Assembly: GCF_014874095.1 (NCBI RefSeq)
Contig: NZ_JADBEB010000001.1
Location: forward strand, 4,836,001-4,900,000
Source of the DNA: Plantactinospora soyae
Lineage (GTDB): Bacteria; Actinomycetota; Actinomycetes; Mycobacteriales; Micromonosporaceae
DNA length: 64,000 nt
Direction of reading: 5' to 3'
A program made the position numbers and the translations under genes. Below the pieces are notes generated by a model. That model was given only the letters and a program-made list of their open reading frames with translations. It searched no databases and was not told the DNA's origin. The first letter of the stretch is position 1. The number at the start of each line of letters is the position of its first letter. Of the stretch, positions 8,249 through 18,482 are shown one piece after another.

Positions 8249-9145
8249 ATGGACGTCCAGTTCGAGCAGCTTCGTACCTTCCTCGCCGTGGTCGACCACG
8301 GATCGTTCGAGGCCGCCGCCCGGCAGCTGCACGTCACCCCCTCCGCCGTGAGCCAGCGGATGAAGGCCCTGGAGAGCAGCGTGGGCCAGGTCCTGGTCGA
8401 GCGGGCCAAGCCGGTCCGGCCGACCCGGTCCGGCCAGGTCGTGTTGCGGCTGGCCCGCCAGGTCGCCCTGCTGGAGACCGACGCGGTCCAGGAACTCGGG
8501 TACGACTCCGCCGCCGATCCGGCCGAGTTCACCCGGATCCCGGTGGTGGTCAACGGAGATTCCCTGAACACCTGGGTCCTGCCCGCGCTGGCGGCCGCGG
8601 CCCGGCAGCGGATCGGCGTCGACGTCTACCGGGAGGACCAGGACCATTCCGTGGAACTTCTCCGGCGGGGCACCGTGCTGGCCGCGATCACCTCCGAGGA
8701 CCGACCGGTGCAGGGCTGCGCGGTCCGGCCCCTCGGACGGATGCGTTACCGGCCGATGGCCAGTCCCGAATTCGTCCGGACCTGGCTGCCCGACGGGCCG
8801 ACGATCGACGACCTGGCCCGGTCACCGGTCCTCGTCTTCGACCGGCGGGACGACCTCCAGGACCGGTACCTGCGGCAGCGGGCCCGCCGCAGCTGGGACC
8901 CGCCCCGCAGCTACCTTCCGTCGTCCGGCGACTTTCCGGAGGCGATCCGGCTCGGCCTCGGCTGGGGCATGCTGCCGTACCAGCAGACCGACCGCTACGA
9001 GGCGGCCGGTCTGCTCGTGCCGATCGACCCGGAGGCGGGCATCGACGTACCGCTCTACTGGCAGCAGTGGCGGCTCGACTCCCGGTCCCTCGGCGTACTG
9101 GCCGACGCCGTCGTCGCGGCGGCCGGGGGAGCGCTGGAGCGGTGA
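8249..9145 (+). CDS. lysG: LysR-family regulator of basic amino acid export (LysG/ArgP type)
   Basis: A 298-residue LysR-type regulator. The N-terminal winged helix-turn-helix (about 1-60) reads FEQLRTFLAVVDHGSFEAAA and continues HVTPSAVSQRMKALE, the ArgP/LysG form. The effector-binding domain follows from about residue 90. It should sense intracellular lysine or arginine and activate the divergent lysE. The ATG at 8249 is where homology begins. It is preceded by TAGACT and 8 nt, so the message may be leaderless or nearly so. The frame is open far upstream, but that extension is antisense to lysE and not real. Confidence 0.92.
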   Translation: MDVQFEQLRTFLAVVDHGSFEAAARQLHVTPSAVSQRMKALESSVGQVLVERAKPVRPTRSGQVVLRLARQVALLETDAVQELGYDSAADPAEFTRIPVVVNGDSLNTWVLPALAAAARQRIGVDVYREDQDHSVELLRRGTVLAAITSEDRPVQGCAVRPLGRMRYRPMASPEFVRTWLPDGPTIDDLARSPVLVFDRRDDLQDRYLRQRARRSWDPPRSYLPSSGDFPEAIRLGLGWGMLPYQQTDRYEAAGLLVPIDPEAGIDVPLYWQQWRLDSRSLGVLADAVVAAAGGALER

Positions 9146-9233
9146 GCGTGGGGCGAGGCTCGGCGGCTGCGGCGGCGACCCGCGCGCCGGACAGCGCGAT
9201 GTCGAGCGCCGGATCCGGGGCCGACCGGCCCGG

Positions 9234-10562
9234 TCACCGGATCGCCCGCAGGTCGAGGAGGTAGAGCCCGTCCGTGCCGTCCGACCACTGCACGGTCGCC
9301 GCGTCGGCGCCGAGCAGAGCCTGACCCAGCAGCCACGCCGCGGCACCCCGAGGCGGTACCGCCGCCGGCGGGGGCACCGTGGTGATCAGCGCCGCCCGCC
9401 CGGTCGAGCGGTCCCAGACGAAGGGCGCCGGCTTTCCGCCGACACTGACCGAGCCCGCTCCGAACCGACCCTCGACCGCCGGGTACATCGTGAAGTTGAG
9501 CGTGCCGTGGTACGGAAGCACCTGGTAGCCGCTGCCGTCGAGTCGCTGCACGAACGACGCCCGTCCGTCCGCGGTCTGCCCGCTGCACAGGACCGGGTCG
9601 CAGGACACGTTCGCGGACGGCCGCGCCGTCCAGTGCAGGCGCCGGCCGGTGACCAGGTTCCACAACTCGCCCGAGGCCGGCGACGGGACGTCGGTGTTCT
9701 TCACCCAGGGTGACAGCTTGCCGTGTCCGGGGCTGGACCCGGCAGGGTAGAAGCCTCCGGCGCCGGGTACCGGCGTCGGGATGCCGCCAGCGACGGGAAG
9801 TTGGTAGATCCCGGCTGGAGCGCCCTCCTGATACCAGTAGACCTGGTCGCCGGCGACGCCGAGGGTGGGGAACGCGCGGTCGGCCGGGGCCGGGGTGTGC
9901 AACAGGCGCGCGGCGGCGGTGCCGTCGAGGCGGGCGGACCACAACTCCTCCACCCGGTCGTCTGCCCTGGTGTAGGTCGCCCACCAGAGCAACTCGTCGC
10001 CGAGCACGGCGAAGTCGGGTACCCCGTAGAAGTTCTTCCCGTTCGCCGCCGCGGGGTCGCCGAGCGCGCGCACCGTGCCGGCCCGTACGTCGAAGACCGA
10101 GGGCGGCGCCGACCGATTCACGTACGAGACGAGCTGCGAATCGGGAACCGCCCGTGCACCCCAGCCCGGAATCTCCACCAGGTACCGGTCGTCGTCGAGG
10201 ATGGCGACCACCCCGTACGACCGGCCGTCCGGCAGCGTTCCGGGAAGCCGGCGTACCGCCTCCGGCCAGACCCGCTCCGGCGACTCCAGTTCGGTGGTGA
10301 ACGCCGGCACCGTGCCGGACCAGGCGGCCACCACCGGTACCGGGTCGGTAGGTGTCGGTGGTGGCGCGTGCAGGCGTACCACCGTCAGGCTGGCGACGAC
10401 GGTGAGCACCACCGCGCAGGCACCGGTCAGCGCGGTACATCGACGTCGGCGTCGGCGCTGCCGCCCGCGTACCCCGGCGACGAACTCCTCGTCCGGCACC
10501 GGCGCCGAGGCGGCCGCCTCGTCCAGGGTACGGACCAGATCCCGCTCCAACTGGCTGCTCAT
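9234..10562 (-). CDS. membrane-anchored beta-propeller-like protein, SigE-type sigma factor partner
   Basis: A 442-residue protein. A cytoplasmic N-terminus of about 40 residues (MSSQLERDLVRTLDEAAA) ends in a run of arginines, followed by one membrane segment at about 42-64 and a large extracytoplasmic part. That part has repeated W/Y-x-D/G-type strands (DRYLVEIPG, DQVYWYQEG, ELWNLVTGR) suggesting a beta-propeller. It follows the sigma factor gene with a 13-base overlap, so the pair is coupled. Proteins in this position are often anti-sigma factors, although no zinc anti-sigma motif (HxxxCxxC) is visible. The ATG at 10562 has GGGAGGGAAG directly upstream. The partner role is inferred from position. 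Confidence 0.8.
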   Translation of the reverse strand: MSSQLERDLVRTLDEAAASAPVPDEEFVAGVRGRQRRRRRRCTALTGACAVVLTVVASLTVVRLHAPPPTPTDPVPVVAAWSGTVPAFTTELESPERVWPEAVRRLPGTLPDGRSYGVVAILDDDRYLVEIPGWGARAVPDSQLVSYVNRSAPPSVFDVRAGTVRALGDPAAANGKNFYGVPDFAVLGDELLWWATYTRADDRVEELWSARLDGTAAARLLHTPAPADRAFPTLGVAGDQVYWYQEGAPAGIYQLPVAGGIPTPVPGAGGFYPAGSSPGHGKLSPWVKNTDVPSPASGELWNLVTGRRLHWTARPSANVSCDPVLCSGQTADGRASFVQRLDGSGYQVLPYHGTLNFTMYPAVEGRFGAGSVSVGGKPAPFVWDRSTGRAALITTVPPPAAVPPRGAAAWLLGQALLGADAATVQWSDGTDGLYLLDLRAIR

Positions 10563-10573
10563 CTTCCCTCCCG

Positions 10574-11164
10574 TCACCGCTTCCTCCTGGTCATCTCCGG
10601 CGTGGTCTGCGCAGAACCCGCGCCGGCCCCGGAGCCGGAGCCGCCCTCCGCCCCGGAACCGGACCCGGAGTCGTCTGCGCCCGGCAGCCAGACCGCGCGC
10701 AACTTGTCCAGCCCCCGGGCGGCCTGGCTGCGCACGGTGCCCCGGGAGATGCCGAGCAGGCGGGCGATCTCCTCGTCGTCGCGGTGCTCGTAGTAGCGCA
10801 GTACCAGTACCGTCCGCTGCCGTCGGGGCAGCCCGGCGAGGGCCCGCCAGAGCCCGCCGTCCCCGTCCGCGCGGGCGTACCCCGGATCGAGGTGCTCCCG
10901 CTCCGGTACCTCGCCGACGAGGCGTTCGTGGCGTCGGCGCCGCCACCAGCTGACGTGCAGCCGGGCCATGGTCGTCCGCACGTACCCCTCGGGATCGTCC
11001 CGGCGGCGAACCCTCGACCAGGCGGACCCGAGTCGGGCCAGTGCCTCCTGCGTCAGGTCGGCGGCGTCGTGCGGGTTGCCGGTCAGCACGTATCCGTAGC
11101 GCATCAACGCCTCCGAGCGGGCGCGGACGAATTCGGTGAAACCGCGGGCGTCTGCATCGTCCAT
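10574..11164 (-). CDS. ECF RNA polymerase sigma factor, SigE family
   Basis: A 196-residue sigma factor with region 2 (GFTEFVRARSEALMRYGYVL, then DAADLTQEALARL) and region 4 (LPRRQRTVLVLRYYEHRDDE, then IARLLGISRGTVRS). This is the compact SigE-like subfamily abundant in actinomycetes. After region 4 comes an unusual tail of about 30 residues made of Ser, Gly and Ala. The ATG at 11164 is chosen over an upstream start because AAGGAGG lies 5 nt before it. It overlaps the downstream membrane partner gene, which probably controls it. Target genes are unknown. Confidence 0.92.
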   Translation of the reverse strand: MDDADARGFTEFVRARSEALMRYGYVLTGNPHDAADLTQEALARLGSAWSRVRRRDDPEGYVRTTMARLHVSWWRRRRHERLVGEVPEREHLDPGYARADGDGGLWRALAGLPRRQRTVLVLRYYEHRDDEEIARLLGISRGTVRSQAARGLDKLRAVWLPGADDSGSGSGAEGGSGSGAGAGSAQTTPEMTRRKR

Positions 11165-11326
11165 GACACCTCCTTCCACCCCGGGACGCGGCCGACCGCC
11201 GAACTGTTGCACGGCGAGGTGGACGGGCCGGCCGGCCGGAGGGGCGGACCAGCCGGACGAAATGGCCGTTAGCGATCTTGGCGGGATGAACACGACGAGC
11301 CCCGTGCGGAGCGCTCGCGGCTCCGT

Positions 11327-11332
11327 TACCGT
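11327..11332 (+). promoter_or_regulatory. -10 box of probable leaderless glgC transcript
   Basis: TACCGT, 6 nt, then the ATG at 11339. No Shine-Dalgarno sequence is present. Confidence 0.4.
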
Positions 11333-11338
11333 CGGGAC

Positions 11339-12571
11339 ATGTCAGCCAAGGTCCTCGCGATCGTCCTGGCCGGAGGAGAGGGCAAGCGCCTGATGCCCCT
11401 CACCGCGGACCGGGCCAAGCCGGCCGTTCCGTTCGGTGGCATGTACCGGATGGTCGATTTCGTGCTGTCCAACCTGGCCAATGGTGGCTTCCTGAAGATC
11501 GTTGTGCTGACCCAGTACAAGTCGCACTCGCTCGACCGGCACGTCACCAAGACCTGGCGGATGTCGAACCTGCTGGGCAACTACGTGACACCGGTACCGG
11601 CGCAGCAGCGACGCGGGCCGTGGTGGTTCGCCGGGTCGGCGGACGCGATCTACCAGAGCTTCAATCTGATCAACGACGAGCAGCCGGACTACGTCATCGT
11701 GTTCGGCGCCGACCACATCTACCGGATGGATCCCCGGCAGATGCTGGACGAGCACATCGCCTCCGGCGCCGGGGTCACGGTGGCCGGCATCCGCCAGCCG
11801 CTCTCCTCGGCCGACCAGTTCGGGGTGATCGAGGTGGCCGAGGACGGCCGGCGGATCCGTGCCTTCCGCGAGAAGCCGACCGACGCGCAGGGGCTGCCGG
11901 ACGCGCCGGACGAGATCTACGCGTCGATGGGGAACTACGTCTTCACCACGAAGGTGCTCTGCGAGGCGGTCGAGCGCGACGCGGCGGACCGGACCAGCAA
12001 GCACGACATGGGCGGCAGCATCATCCCGATGATGGTGGAGCGGGGCGAGGCCAACGTCTACGACTTCCGGGACAACGAGGTGCCGGGCAGCACCGACCGG
12101 GACCGGGGGTACTGGCGGGACGTGGGAACGCTGGACTCGTTCTACGAGGCGCACATGGACCTGATCGCGGTCCACCCCGTCTTCAACCTCTACAACTACG
12201 ACTGGCCGATCTACACCGACCATCCGCCGTGGCCGCCGGCCAAGTTCGTCCACGGCCTGGAGGAGCGGGTCGGCCGGGCGGTCGAGTCGATGATCTCTCC
12301 GGGCGTGGTGATCTCCGGATCGCTGGTGGAGAATTCCGTGGTCTCGCCGAATGTCCGGGTGCACTCCTGGGCCCACGTGGAAGGCTCGGTGCTGATGGAG
12401 GGGGTGCAGATCGGCCGGCACGCGGTGGTCCGCAACGCCATCCTCGACAAGAACGTGGTGGTGCCCGAGGGCGCGGAGATCGGTGTGGACCTGGAACGGG
12501 ACCGCGAGCGGTACACGGTGTCCGACCGTGGGATCGTGGTCATCGGCAAGGGTCAGCGCATCGAGCCCTGA
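11339..12571 (+). CDS. glgC: glucose-1-phosphate adenylyltransferase GlgC
   Basis: A 410-residue enzyme forming ADP-glucose from ATP and glucose-1-phosphate, the committed step of glucan synthesis. The N-terminal nucleotidyltransferase domain has [20 protein letters not shown] near residue 8, and [10 protein letters not shown] near 122 carries the metal-binding Asp. A left-handed beta-helix of hexapeptide repeats fills the C-terminal third (for example [20 protein letters not shown]). The length is typical. pgm follows 85 bases downstream on the same strand, so glucose-6-phosphate to ADP-glucose is encoded as a unit. Translation is probably leaderless. Confidence 0.97.
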   Translation: MSAKVLAIVLAGGEGKRLMPLTADRAKPAVPFGGMYRMVDFVLSNLANGGFLKIVVLTQYKSHSLDRHVTKTWRMSNLLGNYVTPVPAQQRRGPWWFAGSADAIYQSFNLINDEQPDYVIVFGADHIYRMDPRQMLDEHIASGAGVTVAGIRQPLSSADQFGVIEVAEDGRRIRAFREKPTDAQGLPDAPDEIYASMGNYVFTTKVLCEAVERDAADRTSKHDMGGSIIPMMVERGEANVYDFRDNEVPGSTDRDRGYWRDVGTLDSFYEAHMDLIAVHPVFNLYNYDWPIYTDHPPWPPAKFVHGLEERVGRAVESMISPGVVISGSLVENSVVSPNVRVHSWAHVEGSVLMEGVQIGRHAVVRNAILDKNVVVPEGAEIGVDLERDRERYTVSDRGIVVIGKGQRIEP

Positions 12572-12656
12572 CCTCGCCGGCCACCACCGGGCGATCCGGC
12601 GTACGCCGATCGGCCGGGCAGCGTGCACAGATCCGTGTCAGAAGGAGGCCCCACCG

Positions 12657-14303
<1,647 letters not shown>

Positions 14304-14323
14304 CCGCTGCCGGGTCTTCCCTT

Positions 14324-14336
14324 GGGCGGACCGCCC
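14324..14336. terminator. short GC hairpin between convergent genes
   Basis: GGGCG-GAC-CGCCC forms a short stem in the 36-base gap between the pgm stop and the stop of the opposing gene. There is no U-tract. It is only a candidate. Confidence 0.25.
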
Positions 14337-14339
14337 CGG

Positions 14340-14780
14340 TCATTCGGGCGGCCAGGTGTCTCCCGCGTCGAGCCGTCTGCGGAGCATCGTGTGCAGCGGC
14401 ATCGACTGCCCGTCCGGTCCGCCCTCGCCGATGACCAGCTTCGGTGGCGACGGGTGTGGTGTCGCCCCGGTCAACCGGGCCCGCAGGCTGGCCGGCACCG
14501 TGAGCACGTAGAAGGCACCGTCGCCGTCGACCGCGTGGATCAGGGCGACATCGAGGTACCAGCCGACGAGCGGAGTCCGGTAGCGGCTCCGTCCGTTGTA
14601 GGCGATCGCGGTCAACGGGGTCTGCCGCAGCCCGCGTTCCCGAGCCTCCTGGAGGAAGGACACGACGAGTTGCCGGGCCTGCCCGGTCTCCACGTCCCGG
14701 CGACGCTCGTCGGCCGCCGCGTGTGCGGCCACCGCCCGTCGTCGTTGCTCCACCCAGTCCTCGGGCCCACCCTCCGCCAT
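14340..14780 (-). CDS. hypothetical protein
   Basis: A 146-residue soluble protein. The N-terminal half is helical and charged (EDWVEQRRRAVAAHAAADER), and the second half has strand-like segments (RTPLVGWYLDVALIHAV, GAFYVLTVP). I do not recognise a family. It starts at the ATG at 14780, which TACCGT precedes by 6 nt, so it is probably leaderless and monocistronic. It converges on pgm and lies downstream of mycP on the same strand, with a 75-base gap. Codon use matches its neighbours. Confidence 0.7.
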   Translation of the reverse strand: MAEGGPEDWVEQRRRAVAAHAAADERRRDVETGQARQLVVSFLQEARERGLRQTPLTAIAYNGRSRYRTPLVGWYLDVALIHAVDGDGAFYVLTVPASLRARLTGATPHPSPPKLVIGEGGPDGQSMPLHTMLRRRLDAGDTWPPE

Positions 14781-14786
14781 GCCTGG

Positions 14787-14792
14787 ACGGTA
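14787..14792 (-). promoter_or_regulatory. -10 box of probable leaderless transcript
   Basis: TACCGT, 6 nt, then the ATG at 14780. Confidence 0.4.
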
Positions 14793-14855
14793 CGCCCACC
14801 AGATCGACGGCCGGCCCGAGAGCCCCGGTTCGGCTCTGCCCGATGCTCTCCGCTG

Positions 14856-16232
14856 CTACCCGCCGGGGGATGGACCGCCGGGGTGTGTCGGTGGGCGGGG
14901 CTGGCCGGGCTGGCCGTATCCCGGCGGAGGTTGGTGCGGCGTGGCCGGATAGCCGGCTGGCGGATACCCGGTGGGCGCCGGATACCCGGATCCGGGCGGT
15001 CGAGCAGTCTGCGCCGCCGGGTAGCTCCCCGGCGCTGGCCCGGGAACGGTGGGCTGTCCAGGCGGACCGCGCCGACGTCGGCCCGAGCGTACGAGCAGCC
15101 AGACGAGTACGCCGACACCGGCCAGCACCAGCAGCAGGCAGGACCCGCCGACGACGTACGCCACCGGGCTCAGCGTGATGCCCGGCGACGCCTCGGTGTC
15201 GGGTGGTGCGGCCGCCGGCTCGGATGGGTCCTCCGCCGGCGCGGACCCGTCGGGTGACGGTGCCGACTCGGCGGGCTTGACGTCGGCGGTGAGCGCCTTG
15301 ACGAGGTTGAGTACGCCGTAGCCGTACTCGGGGTCGCGGCCGGGTGAGCCCTGGTCAGTGGCGGTCGCGGTGAGTCGGTGTACCACCTCGGTCGCCGAGA
15401 GGTCCGGGTACTTCGCCCGGACCAGTGCCGCCGCGCCGGCCACGATCGCCGTCGAGTCACTCGTCCCGGTGGCGGACCTGTATTCGCCGGTGCGGCTGGT
15501 GGTCGCGATGTCCTCGCCGGGCGCGATGAGTCCCACCGCCTCGCCGGTCACGCTGACCCGCGCCAGTTTTCCGTCCCGTGCGCTGGCGCCGACCGCGAGG
15601 ACACCCGGGTAGGCCGCCGGATAGCCGACGGACCTGTTGTCGGGCCGGTTGCCAGCGGCGGCCACCAGAACCACGTCGGCGGCGAGCGCCTTGTCGACCG
15701 ACTCCCGGAGTCGGTCGAAGGTCCCGCCGCTCAGCGACATTGAGATCACCTTGGCCCCCCGCTGTACCGCCTGGTCGATGGCGGTCGGGAGGATTCCGCC
15801 ACTGCCGACCGAGGATTTCGAGTCGCGAATGGGCAAGATTTTTGCCTTTGGTGCGATCCCCAGCGCACCGTCGGCGTTACCCGGCCCGTGTCCGTGCGCA
15901 GCGATCAACCCGGCCATCGCGGTGCCGTGCCCGTTGGCGTCCTGCTGGCCGTTGCCGCCCTCTCCGGTCAGGTCGACTCCGGGCAGGACGTTGTCGACCA
16001 GGTCGCGATGGCTCGCCCGGACGCCCGTGTCGATCACCGCGACCACCACCCCGGCACCCTGGGTGATCCGGTGTGCCTCGGCGATGTTGAGCGAGCGCAG
16101 GTGCCACTGCCGGTCCCGCGCCGCGTCCGCGAACGCCGGCGGTGCGCCGACCAGCACCGCGAGGACGCCACAGGCGGCCGCCGCGCACCAGCGCGGCAGC
16201 CACGTCCCGTGCCCCCGGCGGCGAGCCCTCAC
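14856..16232 (-). CDS. mycP: type VII secretion-associated subtilisin-like serine protease (mycosin)
   Basis: A 458-residue membrane-anchored protease. The signal peptide ends near VGAPPAFADA. The S8 domain has the catalytic triad Asp about 68 (VAVIDTGVRASHRD), His about 102 (NGHGTAMAG) and Ser about 258 (GTSDSTAIVAG). A C-terminal membrane helix (VVGGSCLLLVLAGVGVLVWL) is followed by a Pro/Gly/Tyr-rich cytoplasmic tail of about 70 residues. The usual GTSxAxP around the serine is altered to GTSDSTA. The GTG at 16232 overlaps the upstream stop by 4 bases (GTGA), which fixes the start. It closes a three-gene T7SS-type set. Mycosins process or stabilise ESX systems. Confidence 0.92.
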   Translation of the reverse strand: MRARRRGHGTWLPRWCAAAACGVLAVLVGAPPAFADAARDRQWHLRSLNIAEAHRITQGAGVVVAVIDTGVRASHRDLVDNVLPGVDLTGEGGNGQQDANGHGTAMAGLIAAHGHGPGNADGALGIAPKAKILPIRDSKSSVGSGGILPTAIDQAVQRGAKVISMSLSGGTFDRLRESVDKALAADVVLVAAAGNRPDNRSVGYPAAYPGVLAVGASARDGKLARVSVTGEAVGLIAPGEDIATTSRTGEYRSATGTSDSTAIVAGAAALVRAKYPDLSATEVVHRLTATATDQGSPGRDPEYGYGVLNLVKALTADVKPAESAPSPDGSAPAEDPSEPAAAPPDTEASPGITLSPVAYVVGGSCLLLVLAGVGVLVWLLVRSGRRRRGPPGQPTVPGPAPGSYPAAQTARPPGSGYPAPTGYPPAGYPATPHQPPPGYGQPGQPRPPTHPGGPSPGG

Positions 16233-17689
16233 CGATCCTTCCCGATGACCCCGGTGCCGGGCTCGTGCCGCCCGACGGCCCGGTTCGGCTCGATCTCGGG
16301 GGCGACACCCTCCTCGACCGCCCACGGGTTGTCCGGATCCCAGTGACGGGTGTCCTGCTCGTCCCCGGTCTGCCGGCCACGCTGGCCACCGATCATGCCG
16401 GGAGAGCCGGTCCCGCCGGCCGCGCCGCCCCGGCCGGCACCCGGCCCGCGAGCCGCTCCGGCGCCGCCGATCGCGCCGGCCGCCCCGGGTCGGCCCGCAC
16501 CCTGGCCGGACTGCCCGATCACGCCACCGACCGGGTTCGCCCGTGGTGCGCCGCCGCCGACTCCGCCCGGTACACCGCCGACGGCTCCGCCCGGCCGGGC
16601 ACCGATCACCCCGCCCGGCGGTACCCCCGTACTGAGCGAGGCCGGCCCCAGGCCGACCTTGCCGGGGCCGCCGGGCACCCCCTTGGGACCGCCGCCGGTG
16701 TGGACCGGCGGCGGTCCGCCGATCAACCCTGGCCCGACCGGAAGGACTGGAGTGACGGTGGGCGGTGGCGGGGCTACCGGAGGGGTGGGCGGAAGCGTCG
16801 GCCCGGGCAGGGTGGTCGTCGGCGGGGTGACTCCGGTCAGGCTCGGACCGTCGTCCCAGGGCGGGTCGGTCGGTACCCCGATGTCCGGTGGCGGGTACTC
16901 ACTGTGCAGGTCGGGCGGAGGTGTTCCCTCGATGTAGCCGGGCTTGTCGTCGTCCTCCGGCTCACCCCGACGGTGCGGCGGCGGGTTGACCTCGGGGGGA
17001 ATCCTGGTCCGGGTCCGCTTGGCGGAGTGCTCCGTGCTGTCCTGGTCCTGAATCAGCTTCGGTGGGAGGTACTCGGGCGGGGGCTGGACGCGGTTGCTGC
17101 CGTCCCGGGCAGAGGTGTCCACCTCCACCTGTACCGCACGGGCCCGCGCGATCAACGCCGCCTGTTGCGCGTCGCTGACCGGTGGATCGGTGAGTGCCTG
17201 CATGCCCTTCTCACCGATGAAGTCGCCCGCAACCCGGCCCAGGGCGTCGAGGCCGAAGCGTGACCCCCCGACGCTGCCGATCGCCCCGCCGATATCGCCG
17301 GCCTTCTCGACCTGCTTCTGGTAGTCCGCCAGCAACGCCTGGTTCTTGACGTACTCGTCGTAGATCGGCTTCAGCTTGACCCGCGCCTGGTCGATCGCGT
17401 CCGCCACGTAGCCGATGTGCGTCGCGTTGTTCTGGGCGGCGGTCGACGTCTGTTGGGCCGCCTGGATCAGCCGGTCCAACTCGGCCATGTAGGCGGCCGA
17501 CGCCGCGTTCTGCTCCGGCGGCCAGAGGGTGGCGAGCTGGTTGCGGCACTGCTGAAGTCGGGAGGAGTGGTTGCTGAGCATGCCGGAGGTGCGCTCCCAG
17601 GCCGCGACCTGGTCCCGGCTCGGCTGGAGCTTCTGCTGGGCCGCGTCGATCATCTGCCACAGCCGGGGGATGTAGGTCGGGTCAGCCAT
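16229..17689 (-). CDS. WXG100/PPE-like T7SS-associated protein with Pro/Gly-rich C-terminus
   Basis: A 486-residue protein with no signal peptide. Residues 1 to about 180 are helical and WXG/PPE-like (YIPRLWQMIDAAQQKL; AAWERTSGMLSNHSSRLQQC), consistent with a helical-hairpin secretion domain. Residues about 220-440 are Pro- then Gly-rich low complexity. The C-terminus has the motif WDPDNPWAVEEGVAPEIEP, a tail I associate with mycosin-linked actinomycete proteins. The ATG at 17689 is used because the upstream protein ends 8 bases inside it, and the residues before this Met look non-native. It is probably an ESX substrate or surface-exposed partner; the function is inferred. Confidence 0.82.
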   Translation of the reverse strand: MADPTYIPRLWQMIDAAQQKLQPSRDQVAAWERTSGMLSNHSSRLQQCRNQLATLWPPEQNAASAAYMAELDRLIQAAQQTSTAAQNNATHIGYVADAIDQARVKLKPIYDEYVKNQALLADYQKQVEKAGDIGGAIGSVGGSRFGLDALGRVAGDFIGEKGMQALTDPPVSDAQQAALIARARAVQVEVDTSARDGSNRVQPPPEYLPPKLIQDQDSTEHSAKRTRTRIPPEVNPPPHRRGEPEDDDKPGYIEGTPPPDLHSEYPPPDIGVPTDPPWDDGPSLTGVTPPTTTLPGPTLPPTPPVAPPPPTVTPVLPVGPGLIGGPPPVHTGGGPKGVPGGPGKVGLGPASLSTGVPPGGVIGARPGGAVGGVPGGVGGGAPRANPVGGVIGQSGQGAGRPGAAGAIGGAGAARGPGAGRGGAAGGTGSPGMIGGQRGRQTGDEQDTRHWDPDNPWAVEEGVAPEIEPNRAVGRHEPGTGVIGKDR

Positions 17690-18131
17690 TGCCGCCGCCT
17701 CCGGCCGGGTTGGCCGGGGTGGTTCCCGGCGCCGGCTGCTCGGGCGGCGGCAGGACCTCCTGGACATCACTCACGGTGGCGTGCGCGAACGCGTCGGAAC
17801 CCTGATAGTTGGCGGCGATCTTGTCGGCCGCCTGGGCCACGGCCTCGGTGCCCAGGTCCAGGTTGAACAGCGAGTCCAGGGTCTTCTGGATGCACTCGTC
17901 GTACCGGTCCTGGAGCCGCCTCCAGTCCTCGCCCTCGATCCGGTCGCCGATGGTGGCCCCGGGCTGCATGGCGTCGTGCACCTGAGGCACCTGGGAGCGG
18001 TAGCCCTGTTCCAGTTCGTCGCGCATCACCGCCGCCGCGCTCACCAGACCGTCGATCTCGACGTTGATCTGGCCGATAACCGCAGCGGCCGCCGCGCCGA
18101 GCGCCGCTCCGCCCGACTCAACCGGAATCAT
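17682..18131 (-). CDS. WXG100-like / ESX-associated small protein
   Basis: A 149-residue, mostly helical protein without a signal peptide. The helices are acidic (NVEIDGLVSAAAVMRDELEQ; EDWRRLQDRYDECIQKTLDS) with a Pro/Gly-rich end (PPPEQPAPGTTP). No clear W-x-G turn is seen, so it is WXG-like by size, composition and context. It is the first gene of the overlapping set leading to mycP and probably pairs with the 486-residue protein. The ATG at 18131 follows GGGGAGGGG at 5 nt. A TACAAT box lies upstream at 18176-18181. Confidence 0.8.
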   Translation of the reverse strand: MIPVESGGAALGAAAAAVIGQINVEIDGLVSAAAVMRDELEQGYRSQVPQVHDAMQPGATIGDRIEGEDWRRLQDRYDECIQKTLDSLFNLDLGTEAVAQAADKIAANYQGSDAFAHATVSDVQEVLPPPEQPAPGTTPANPAGGGGNG

Positions 18132-18482
18132 CGCAACCCCTCCCCGTGGGTGGTCGTCAGATATGGGCGGGGCTCATTGTAGCCGAGGCACAACACCGAG
18201 TACCTGTCAAATCGGGCTAGTCGATCATCATTCGAAAGTGGACCCGTACGTCCACCGTCCTGCTCCGACAGTGACCGCCGTACCGACGGTCGGGCACCCG
18301 GTACGGTACGGGTCGTCGACCCCGGTTCACGGGGATGTCGCCCACCGCACGCCTACCGTACGCCGATCGCCGTGATGCTGTGCCCGACCGCCGGGTCCGG
18401 CCCGGCGTCCTCTCTGCTCACGCACCCCGACGACCGGCAGCTCGGAAAGTCCGGGTGCACCACTGTGGAACGGGTGATATCC
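18132..18482. other. divergent promoter region, T7SS set and GDPD gene
   Basis: These 351 bases hold no convincing gene. On the minus strand TACAAT (18176-18181) is a good -10 about 45 bases before the WXG-like gene; a TTGACA further up is too far away (23 nt) to pair with it. The plus-strand frame that opens at 18372 is taken as untranslated leader of the GDPD gene. Confidence 0.5.

Noticed and set aside
9216-9231. Small hairpin GGGCC-GACC-GGCCC between lysG and the propeller gene as terminator
   Set aside because: Only 5 base pairs in 70 percent-plus GC DNA; too weak to call.
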